Assembly (NCBI RefSeq): GCF_003044275.1
Contig: NZ_PZPL01000001.1
Location: 1,364,001 to 1,428,000, forward strand
Origin: Rathayibacter caricis DSM 15933
GTDB taxonomy: Bacteria > Actinomycetota > Actinomycetes > Actinomycetales > Microbacteriaceae
DNA: 64,000 bases
Reading direction: 5' to 3'
Each line of letters starts with the position of its first letter. Position 1 is the stretch's first letter. This document shows positions 25,786 to 33,730 of this stretch, piece by piece. The translations under genes were made by a program, and so were the position numbers. The notes below the pieces were generated by a model. It was not told where the DNA came from, made no database searches, and was given only the letters and a program-made list of their open reading frames with translations.

Positions 25786-26493
25786 CTACTTCTGGATGCC
25801 GTCGCGCTGGATCGCAGCGGCGGTGTACTGGATGGTCGCCGCGGCGTTCTCGTAGTCGTTGTCGGCGGCCGTGGGCAGCACGAGCTCGACGAGCGAGTTC
25901 AGGGTCGCGCCGGTTCCGGTGTCGGACGGGAAGGTGCCCTCGGTGGTCGGGGTCAGACCGAAGTCGGCCGGGCCGAAGTCGATCGCGTTCGCGAGGCCGC
26001 CGATGGTCGACAGCTTGCCCTGGGAGGTCACGGTGGTGTCGCCGCCGCAGGTGTACGGGCCGGTCGGCGCGGTCGAGGTCGTCCACGCGACCGAGCAGGT
26101 GAGCAGGCGGTAGTCGAGGCCGTCGGCTCCGGTGACGAGCGACTCGCCGAGCCCGGCCAGCGCCGGGTCGTCGGTGCCGAGGGTCTGGGCCGTGACCTCC
26201 TGGTAGAAGCGGACGGACTCGACGAGGTTTCCGTCGTTGGTCGCGTTCGGCAGCTCGATCAGCAGCGGGCGCTGCACCGTGTCGCCGGGGGCGATGTCCT
26301 CGATCACCCAGTCGCCGGTGGCGACGATGTCGAGCTGACCCGCGTCGACGGTCGTCTCGGCGGTGTCGGAGTCGGTGAACACGGCGAAGGCGCCGGCGCC
26401 GGCGAGCGCTCCCGCGGCGAGCAGGACACCTCCGGTGAGGGCGATCTTCTTCCACGGGGTCGTGCGGGTGGGTCGGGGTGCTGCGGAGGTCAT
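25786..26493 (-). CDS. TasA-domain, alternate-signal-peptide protein
   Basis: 235 aa. The signal region WKKIALTGGVLLAAGALA is followed by AFAVFTDSDTAETTVDAGQLDI, the hallmark of SipW-processed TasA/camelysin proteins. The mature beta-sandwich contains LPNATNDGNLVESVRFYQEV. Probably a fibre subunit of the cell surface. The ATG at 26493 has AGAGAGG upstream. It lies between the large adhesin and the sortase-type protein. Confidence 0.88.
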   Translation of the reverse strand: MTSAAPRPTRTTPWKKIALTGGVLLAAGALAGAGAFAVFTDSDTAETTVDAGQLDIVATGDWVIEDIAPGDTVQRPLLIELPNATNDGNLVESVRFYQEVTAQTLGTDDPALAGLGESLVTGADGLDYRLLTCSVAWTTSTAPTGPYTCGGDTTVTSQGKLSTIGGLANAIDFGPADFGLTPTTEGTFPSDTGTGATLNSLVELVLPTAADNDYENAAATIQYTAAAIQRDGIQK

Positions 26494-26585
26494 GGCGACC
26501 GTTCCTCTCTGGTCAGTGCCCGGTGCGGGCGTGGTCTCCCTTTCGCAGGACTGCGCAGAGGGAAGCTTCAGGGGGCGAGCGGGCA

Positions 26586-29500
26586 TCAGCAGCCCCTCGC
26601 CGAGACGACGGCCGGAGTGGTCACGGCGGTCGAGGCGGGCGACGCGACGCCGAGCCAGCGCTGCAGGTCGGGGCGGATCCGCCACTGGTAGCCGCGGCCC
26701 TCGCCGACCCGGTCGTCGGTGAACGACGTGGCGGAGGCGGTGGGAGTCGCGATGACGGTCCACGGCCCGGGCGTCGTGCCGGACGTGCGGCGCTCGAGCG
26801 TCCAGCCGGTCGTGCCCGGCACGGCCGCCCACGAGACGAGCACGGTGGGCCGGTTCGCCGTGCAGCTCGCGACGGGGGTCGCGACGACGGCCGAGCGCGT
26901 CCACGTGCCCAGGCTCACGGCTCCGCTGGTCACCTCGGTGTCGGTGAAGCCGCGGCGGGTGAGGGGCTGCGGATCGACGGACACGGTGATCGTGGACGCC
27001 GCGGTGAGTGCGCCGTCGCTCGCCGTGTACGCGATCACGACCGGGCCGGTGAAGCCGCCGCCGGGCGGCGTGTAGGTGCAGGTCGTGGTGCACGAGAGCG
27101 TGCCGCGGGCGGGGGTCTGCGCGGTGAAGACGAGCGTCGTGCCCGGGTCCTCGTCGGTGTCGTTGGCGAGCGGCGAGATCGCGACGGGCGCGCCTCCGGT
27201 GATCGCGACCGCCCGGTCGGCGCGGGCGACGGGCGCGTGGTTCACCGCGGTGACCGTCACCGTGACGCGCACGTTCCAGGTGCCGTAGGTGCTCTGCAGC
27301 GCGTAGTCGAAGACGTCGGTGCCGACGTACGCGGCGATGGGCCGGTAGGTGCACTGGCCACGCGTCGCTCCGGTGTCGACGCAGGTGACCGACCCCTGCA
27401 CGGGAGTGGCGGGCGCGGGCGACGCCGCGCCTCCGATGCTCTTGGGAGTCGTCGAGAGCTGCGCCCGCGAGAACGTGGCGCCGGTGGCGACCGCCCCGTC
27501 GTTCGCCAGCACGTCGATCACGACCGAGCCGCCCTGCACCACGGTCACGGAGTCGGCGACCGGGTCGGGCACGACCGTGATCGCCACGGTGGCGGTACGG
27601 GTGAAGGCCGCGCCCGTGGGCGGAGTCGCGGTGACGGTCGCCGTGTTCGCGATCGTGCCGGCCGTCACGTCGGCCGCGGTGGTCGTGTAGGTGGCGGTGG
27701 CGGTGACGATCTGGCCCGGAGTGAGGCGGCCGGCGGTGCCCGGCCAGGTCGGGGTGATCGTCGAGAGCCCGGCCTTCGGGTCGCTGATCGCGACGCTCGT
27801 GAGGGTCGTGTTGCCGGTGTTCGTAGCGCGGAACGTGTAGGTGATGACGGTGCCGGCCGCGCTGATGAACGCCGGGTTCGCCGTCTTGGTGAAGGCGAGG
27901 TCGCTGGTGCGGGTGAGCACGACGGTCTTGGAGGCGGTCGAGGTGACGGCCGCTCCGCTCGTCGGCGTGCCCGTCGCGGTCGCGGTGTTGAGCACGCTGC
28001 CCGCGTCGATGTCGGCCTGCGTGATCGCGTAGCTCGCCGTCGCGGTGACCGTTTGCGCGACTCCGAGAGTGTTCGCGGTGCCCGGCCAGGCGCCGTAGGT
28101 CACCGTCGCCCGCGGGTCGGCGATGCTGACGGCCGTGAGCGGCACGTTGCCGGAGTTGGTCAGGGTGAAGGAGTAGTCGATCCGCGCGCCGACGACGGCG
28201 GTGCCGGTGAGAGTGCCGTCCTTGGTGAGGGTGAGGCCGGGGGCGTAGCGGATGGGCGTGGTGGCGGTGCTGGTGGCCGTCACGGTCGCCGGAGTCGCCG
28301 CGAGCGTCCGCCCGCTGACCGTCGCCGTGTTGGTCAGCGCCGTGTTCGCGTTGATGTCGGCCTGCGTCACCGTGTACGGGGCCGAGGTGAAGGTCGCCTG
28401 CCCGCCCGGCGCGATCTGCGCGGTGGTCGGCGTGATGCCGGCGACCTTCGGGTCGGTGACCGCGACTCCGGTCAGCGTCACGTTGCCGGTGTTGCGGGCG
28501 ACGAAGGAGTAGGTGACCGTCTCGCCGACGTCGGCCCGGGTGTTGCCGTTGGTGTCGGCGAGCACGCCGGTCTTGGCGAGCGTGATCACGGGGGCGGGGG
28601 TGGTGATGGGGGCGGTGACGGCGGAGGTGTTGCTCGTGATGGTGGTGGTGCCGGAGCGACCCGTCGCGGTCGCGGTGTTGACGAGGGAGCCGGCGACCGC
28701 CTCCGCTGCCGTGACGACCTTGCTGCCGGTGCAGGTGACGGAGGCGAGCGAGGCGAGCGTGGTCACCGGGCAGCTCACGACCGGGATCTTCGGGTCGCTG
28801 ACCGCGATGTTCGTGATGCTGGCGAGCGACGTGTTGGTGACGACGAACTGGTACGGGATCGTCTGGCCCTCGGCGTAGCTCGCGGGCTGCGCGGTGGTGC
28901 GGTCGATCTGCTTGACCAGGTTGAGCGCGCCAAGGTCGTTCACCGTCGAGACCGTGACGTTGCGGACGAGGTGGGTGTCGCTGGAGCCGCCGGTCGAGGC
29001 CGTGAAGCCGAGCTTGTAGGTGGACGGAGCGGCGGTGGCCATCGTGAACTGCATGACCTGGGTGAGCTGCGCGGCGGTCATGCCTGCCGAGGCGCCGTAG
29101 AAGACCGTGACGACCGGGAACGCGGCGGGCGAGACGGTGACGCGGATGGTGCGGCCGTAGGAGGTGGGCGGGTTGGTCGCGTTGAGGCTGATCGCGGTGC
29201 GGACGGATCCGAGGGCGGGAGGCGCGACTCCGGCGATGTAGCAGTAGTTCAACTTCGCCTGCCCGGGCCCGCGCGCGACGATGCGGTTGCCGACCAGGCC
29301 GGGAGCCGCCGGAGTCGCGGGGCAGCCCGCGCCGAGCCCGCCCGACGCGTTCGAGAAGTTGCCGTAGGCGTCGAGCCCGATGCCCAGGTACCCGCCGTTC
29401 ACCCCGTCGACCGTCGTCGACTGGCCGTAGCCGAGCGATCCGCCGGGCGCGCCCGCCGCCGTGAGGTTGCGCGACCCGTCGGTGAGGAAGAAGCCGATGC

Positions 29501-29957
29501 CGTCGGCGCCGTTGAGCCCCAGCGCGGTGGAGTACTGGTACTGGTCGAACAGCACGTCGATGCCGCCGGTCGCCGGGATCGCCCGGTTGAGCACCGCGCC
29601 GCCCTTGCTGTTGGTGCGGTTGTCGGTGAGCTGGAGGAAGCCGAGGTCGGCAGTGGTCGCCGGCGAGGCCGTGCGGTTTGTGCAGACGCCGAGGTTCGAG
29701 GCGCCGGCCGGAGGGGCGGTGGTCGCCTTGGTCAGGCACGCGCTGTCGAGCATCTGCCACGCGGAGTCGGGGACGCTCGTGCCGCCGAAGGACTCCTGCA
29801 CGAGGAGGGTGGCGGCGTCGGCTCGTTCTGCTGCGGTGGGGCCGATGACGAGGACGGCGGCGAGGAGCGCGAGGACGAGGGTGAGGGCGGTGGGGCGGCG
29901 GGATGCGCGGTTGGCGGGGTCGATGAGGCGGCGTCGAGATGCGCGCACTGCCGCCAT
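26586..29957 (-). CDS. Large DUF11-repeat surface adhesin
   Basis: 1123 aa. Signal peptide (about 1-47), then a lectin-like N-terminal domain (about 50-345) with GGIDVLFDQYQY and NGADGIGFFLTDG. Four or five DUF11-type repeats follow (about 350-830), recognisable by SLVNTATATG, TNTATVSG and NTATVTATPP. Then come two cadherin/Ig-like modules (VNHAPVARADRA) and a final fibronectin-like module. No sortase motif is seen at the C-terminus. Likely a secreted or loosely attached adhesin working with the TasA-like fibres encoded next to it. Confidence 0.85.
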   Translation of the reverse strand: MAAVRASRRRLIDPANRASRRPTALTLVLALLAAVLVIGPTAAERADAATLLVQESFGGTSVPDSAWQMLDSACLTKATTAPPAGASNLGVCTNRTASPATTADLGFLQLTDNRTNSKGGAVLNRAIPATGGIDVLFDQYQYSTALGLNGADGIGFFLTDGSRNLTAAGAPGGSLGYGQSTTVDGVNGGYLGIGLDAYGNFSNASGGLGAGCPATPAAPGLVGNRIVARGPGQAKLNYCYIAGVAPPALGSVRTAISLNATNPPTSYGRTIRVTVSPAAFPVVTVFYGASAGMTAAQLTQVMQFTMATAAPSTYKLGFTASTGGSSDTHLVRNVTVSTVNDLGALNLVKQIDRTTAQPASYAEGQTIPYQFVVTNTSLASITNIAVSDPKIPVVSCPVTTLASLASVTCTGSKVVTAAEAVAGSLVNTATATGRSGTTTITSNTSAVTAPITTPAPVITLAKTGVLADTNGNTRADVGETVTYSFVARNTGNVTLTGVAVTDPKVAGITPTTAQIAPGGQATFTSAPYTVTQADINANTALTNTATVSGRTLAATPATVTATSTATTPIRYAPGLTLTKDGTLTGTAVVGARIDYSFTLTNSGNVPLTAVSIADPRATVTYGAWPGTANTLGVAQTVTATASYAITQADIDAGSVLNTATATGTPTSGAAVTSTASKTVVLTRTSDLAFTKTANPAFISAAGTVITYTFRATNTGNTTLTSVAISDPKAGLSTITPTWPGTAGRLTPGQIVTATATYTTTAADVTAGTIANTATVTATPPTGAAFTRTATVAITVVPDPVADSVTVVQGGSVVIDVLANDGAVATGATFSRAQLSTTPKSIGGAASPAPATPVQGSVTCVDTGATRGQCTYRPIAAYVGTDVFDYALQSTYGTWNVRVTVTVTAVNHAPVARADRAVAITGGAPVAISPLANDTDEDPGTTLVFTAQTPARGTLSCTTTCTYTPPGGGFTGPVVIAYTASDGALTAASTITVSVDPQPLTRRGFTDTEVTSGAVSLGTWTRSAVVATPVASCTANRPTVLVSWAAVPGTTGWTLERRTSGTTPGPWTVIATPTASATSFTDDRVGEGRGYQWRIRPDLQRWLGVASPASTAVTTPAVVSARGC

Positions 29958-30780
29958 GATCGGGACCCTCCGGAGCGCTCACCGGACTGTCCGGGCTGAG
30001 CGGATACGAAGATACGGTCGCGGCAAGTGGGGCCTTGTCCCCCTAAGAAGGCACGCGGGGGAGGGGTGCGTGTGCCCCATCTCGGGGTGGAGTCAGGAGG
30101 CGGTCATCCGGCGCTCACAGAGTTCCCAGGATCTGCGATGCGGTGTGTGATCGCGTCGGTTACTTCCGCGCCGCTGCGCGGATCGGGGCGGCGCGGCGCG
30201 TGGACGAGCGCGCTGTGACGGGGGGCACCCTCTTCGACGTTTGGCGGAGAAAAGCAGGGTACTGACGCGAAATCGCGACCGTCGCGAGGTCGCTCCTGCG
30301 CGTGGTCGGAGTGTCGGCGGGCAGGGCTTGGGCCCGCAACAGATCAAGCCGCCCGAAAGGCTCCGTTCTCGTGGGCGGGAACGGACCTTCGCGGGGAATT
30401 TGACGCGATCAGATGGCCGTGGAGGTGCCGAGTTCGGTGCGCGTGACGCAGCCCGATGCGACCGCCTAGGCGATCGCCTCATCGACGAGCGCGCGGATGT
30501 TGTCGGTCATCCGCTAGCGGTCCGAACCGGCCAAGAGGGGCGGGCCATCTCCAGAGGCGAGCCGGGACCGGCGGGAAAGGAGGGCAGCGTGATGGGGCAG
30601 GCGCCCTATCGGCGGAGCGTGGTTAAGCAAATCGCTCGGCGACTACCGCCTAACAGCGTCACGTGGCTCGTCGACCACGGATCGCGACGGCCCTTTTGTA
30701 AAGGGAGCGGCGCTACGTCTCAGGTGCCGAGGTCCGGGTAGAGTTGGCCCCTGGCTAGACCGAAGATCAGGTCGACTCGG
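29958..30780. other. Gene-poor stretch at the edge of the low-GC island
   Basis: Upstream region of the adhesin on the left. No gene can be supported within it. A 14-codon minus-strand fragment starting MTDNIRALVDEAIA (30466-30510) may be a gene remnant. CCCTTTTGTAAAGGG at 30691-30705 is a perfect short hairpin. GC falls towards the right, where the island begins. Confidence 0.5.
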
Positions 30781-31683
30781 ATGGAGTGGGTGACAGTGAA
30801 TCCTGGTAAGACCGAACTGGGCGCCCTCACCCGCATGTTCTCTGCGACCGTTATGCGCGAATTGGGCCGCAGTGGACGCTCAGCACTCTTTGGGCGGCTC
30901 CTGGCGCAGTCACGCCTGGCTGCGGAGATGCCGAGTGATGCCACCGTTGGTGACGTCTTTGATTACGCCTTTCTTTTGCTGCGTAGTTTAGGGAATCGGG
31001 ACGAGTACATCTATCGCTCTGCCATCACTCAGAAGATTCTGCTTGGGCAGCACAACCTCCGAACGGCTTCTATGCTCAGTGAAGCCCGCGTCGGCGTGTG
31101 TAAAGCCGACGTCGTTGTTCTCAACGGAACGGCCACCGCCTATGAGATTAAGTCCGAACGAGACTCGCTGGCGCGACTGACGAAACAAGTAAACGCCTAC
31201 GGTGAGGTGTTTGCCGCAGTGAACGTAGTAACTAGCCCTTCTCATGTGAAGCAGGTCTTCCGTCAAATTCCAGAATGGGTCGGCGTCCTGGTGTTGTCGG
31301 AGAAATTCACGCTACAGGTTCAACGCCCTGCCGTCGTGGATGCGACACGCATCGATCCGCTTGCTGTACTTGATCTCCTGCGTGTCGACGAAGCGAACCG
31401 TGTGCTCCGGTCCCTCGACATCCCGCCCCCAAAGGTGCCGAACACGCAAATGCGTGGTGCGCTCCGCGACATGTTCAATTCATTGGATCCGGCAGGTGTT
31501 CACGCGCAGATGGTAAAAACGCTAAAGGTCACTCGTTCCCAAAGCGCAGCGGAGGATTTTATTAGAACCGTCCCGATGTCGTTGCGCGCTGCCATGCTTA
31601 CTATCAAAATGAACGGAGTGTCGGAAAGGAAAGTCCGCGACGCCACGAAATTGTCAGTTTCCGCCGCACTCGCTTGGAGTTGA
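30781..31683 (+). CDS. sce7726-family protein with PD-(D/E)xK nuclease motif
   Basis: 300 aa, soluble. The central part reads EARVGVCKADVVVLNG then YEIKSERDSLARL, giving E101, D110 and E122-x-K124, the catalytic layout of restriction-endonuclease-fold nucleases and typical of sce7726 proteins. The remainder is helical. The start is either the ATG at 30781 or the GTG at 30796, the latter with GGAG upstream. First gene of a three-gene operon with the sce7725-type and RES genes. Its GC content is clearly lower than the flanking chromosome, so horizontal gain is likely. Confidence 0.85.
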   Translation: MEWVTVNPGKTELGALTRMFSATVMRELGRSGRSALFGRLLAQSRLAAEMPSDATVGDVFDYAFLLLRSLGNRDEYIYRSAITQKILLGQHNLRTASMLSEARVGVCKADVVVLNGTATAYEIKSERDSLARLTKQVNAYGEVFAAVNVVTSPSHVKQVFRQIPEWVGVLVLSEKFTLQVQRPAVVDATRIDPLAVLDLLRVDEANRVLRSLDIPPPKVPNTQMRGALRDMFNSLDPAGVHAQMVKTLKVTRSQSAAEDFIRTVPMSLRAAMLTIKMNGVSERKVRDATKLSVSAALAWS

Positions 31684-31688
31684 TCCCG

Positions 31689-32639
31689 ATGTATTATCCG
31701 TACTTCCGAGGTAAGCAATTTGAACTCATCGCGCTCCGGGAGAGCGCTTCTCTAATTGCGGACGCCAACTTTGTTCCCATCATCGAACCGGTGAGGGAAA
31801 CTCTGACGGGCCTCGAACGCGCGCTGCGGGCGCTGTCAGACGCTGGCGCTCGCGCCATCGTCATCGTAAACCCTCGGCACGGTGATATGAAGGCTAACGG
31901 AACTAGCATTAGTTCCTTCCTTGAACAGGGCTATCGAGGCAACGACGCGGTCGCAGCTGGCGCGCTTCTTCTCAGTGACACCTCTATCGGCGCGGCCGAA
32001 TCTCTGATAAACCACCATTCCATCCATCCGCAGGCCATCATTCACGCGGGTTTTACCGAGCCGAAGGCGCTTGCCTTGCTGTTGGGCGAGCAAGTGCGTG
32101 CGACGACTAACATTTTTATTGAGGACCAGGCCAGCACTCTCTATCGACGTCACTTCCAAAACAGCACGCGGGTGCTCATCAAGGACGGATTCGTACAGCG
32201 AAAGAACGCTGACTACGACGCAGTTGATCTCTTCTCTGATTTGCATGTAACGTATGGAGAATTTGGGGCGCAGGGATACGGAGATTTTCTCACCGTGGGT
32301 GACCGTTACGCGGAAGGTGGTGGACCTGCCTACGCCGTCGCAATCCACTTAACCTTTATTGACCCAGACAATGATGATGCAATGTTTGTTTACCACTTCA
32401 AGTCGGACTCAAATGACACCCCCACGGACCCGGCCGGTAAGTTCTTCCAAGCTCTGCGAAAGCTCATGGATGCATACAATTCGGGAACTTCAAAACTGCT
32501 AAGCACCTCCGCCATCCAGGAGTTTCGCGACCTTTACGAGACGGGTCACTTTCCTGGCCTCGGCTACGTGAAGAAGCTCTCTATCCGCCACCATCTTGAA
32601 ACTCTTGCCGACTACCACTGCGGCCGGGCAAATGCCTGA
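31689..32639 (+). CDS. sce7725 / beta-family protein
   Basis: 316 aa. It opens MYYPYFRGKQFELIALRE, the start shared by sce7725 proteins, and matches the 'beta protein' type (probably a TIM-barrel-like fold, cytosolic). Five bases separate it from the preceding stop; GGAG stands nine bases before the ATG. This family is usually encoded next to sce7726, as here. Biochemical function is unknown; partnership with the nuclease-like protein is inferred from gene order. Same low-GC composition. Confidence 0.85.
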   Translation: MYYPYFRGKQFELIALRESASLIADANFVPIIEPVRETLTGLERALRALSDAGARAIVIVNPRHGDMKANGTSISSFLEQGYRGNDAVAAGALLLSDTSIGAAESLINHHSIHPQAIIHAGFTEPKALALLLGEQVRATTNIFIEDQASTLYRRHFQNSTRVLIKDGFVQRKNADYDAVDLFSDLHVTYGEFGAQGYGDFLTVGDRYAEGGGPAYAVAIHLTFIDPDNDDAMFVYHFKSDSNDTPTDPAGKFFQALRKLMDAYNSGTSKLLSTSAIQEFRDLYETGHFPGLGYVKKLSIRHHLETLADYHCGRANA

Positions 32640-33663
32640 CCGATTTTGCTGCGCTTTCTGCTTCGGCGACGCAAATCTGAGGGACAACTTCATTTTTGAT
32701 CGGTCTGTAGGCACTGGAACCTGCGGATATTGCGGGACCGCGGGAGTCTTACTCGTCAGGCCGATGGATCTACGTGAAGCCTTCGAGGTGGTGGTCGGCG
32801 TCTATGAGATTGTTGACGACGGCGAATCGCTGCCGACGATCCTACGGCAAGATTGGGCACTTTTCACTCACCCTGTGATGCAAGACGACGCGCATGCGAA
32901 AGAACTTCTCGCTGATGTTTTGGATAGCGGTGACCTTGTGCGGAAGAATTTTGGACCGCCGGCGGGTTATGGCACGCAGAGCCTTACGAAGTGGGACGAT
33001 CTGCGCGGCGAAATGATGCACGGCAATCGCTGGTTTCTGAGGAAAGAGATCGATTACGACCGGTTGCGTTACCTCTTCAGCCTGCTCATCGAAGACCCCT
33101 CCGTGCTGAGCACGCGTTGGCACCGGGCTCGCATCCTGAATGACGGCACCTCGTACGCACTTGAGGAAATGGGCGCGCCACCGCCGAGGTATGCCGGGCA
33201 CGGTCGAGCTAACCCGGCAGGGATCCCGTATCTATATCTCGGGTCGTCTCCGAAGACTGCCGTCTCCGAGGTCCGTCCGCACGCAGTCGAAGCGGTAGGG
33301 GTGGCTGAATTCACTATTCCTGAGTTGAAAGCTGTGGACTTGCGAGGTCCGCGAGAGCGGATCTCGCCGTTCGGACTCGAAGACGATCAAGTCGTTCAGC
33401 TACTAGCTGATATCCCCTTTCTTGAGCGCCTCGGCGACGAGCTTACTCGTCCCGTCGTGCCTAGAAGTGCTCCCTTCGAGTACGTTCCGAGCCAGCACCT
33501 TTGTGAGTTCATCAAGCACTGCGGGTACGACGGGGTGGTCTATCGAAGTTCCATGAGTAATGGCGTGAATCTTGCTCTTTTCCATCCAAAGGTGGCGAGT
33601 GGCATTGTTGTTCAGCGGTACGCAGTGCAGCAGGTGGAAGTACATGTGGCTGTGTTGACTTGA
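32632..33663 (+). CDS. RES-domain NAD+ phosphorylase-like protein with zinc finger
   Basis: 343 aa. A zinc finger opens the protein (CAFC at 7-10 and CGYC at 31-34). A helical HEPN/RES-type N-terminal region follows (about 45-150), then a RES domain (about 160-330): RAR near 165-167, PAGIPYLYLG near 195, TAVSEVRP with E213, YVPSQHLCEFI near 284, and YRSS near 304. RES enzymes of the MbcT/Xre-RES class degrade NAD+, which fits a toxin. The start overlaps the sce7725 gene by 8 bp. No Xre/MbcA-like antitoxin gene is adjacent. Confidence 0.85.
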   Translation: MPDRFCCAFCFGDANLRDNFIFDRSVGTGTCGYCGTAGVLLVRPMDLREAFEVVVGVYEIVDDGESLPTILRQDWALFTHPVMQDDAHAKELLADVLDSGDLVRKNFGPPAGYGTQSLTKWDDLRGEMMHGNRWFLRKEIDYDRLRYLFSLLIEDPSVLSTRWHRARILNDGTSYALEEMGAPPPRYAGHGRANPAGIPYLYLGSSPKTAVSEVRPHAVEAVGVAEFTIPELKAVDLRGPRERISPFGLEDDQVVQLLADIPFLERLGDELTRPVVPRSAPFEYVPSQHLCEFIKHCGYDGVVYRSSMSNGVNLALFHPKVASGIVVQRYAVQQVEVHVAVLT

Positions 33664-33714
33664 TGACAGATAGAAGCTGTTCTGTCGGTTGATGGCGCCC
33701 GACTTCTGGCACGT

Positions 33715-33730
33715 GGTCCCTTCAAGGACC
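33715..33730. terminator. Short hairpin between convergent genes
   Basis: GGTCC and GGACC pair around CTTCAA, overlapping the last codons of the DUF726 gene and lying about 50 bp past the RES gene. Confidence 0.35.

Noticed and set aside
26478..29999. 1173-codon plus-strand frame opposite the adhesin
   Set aside because: Repetitive Arg/Gly/Asp composition from antisense reading of the DUF11 repeats.
30241..30741. 166-codon open frame before the island operon
   Set aside because: No ribosome-binding site, atypical Arg-rich sequence and no family resemblance; judged non-coding.
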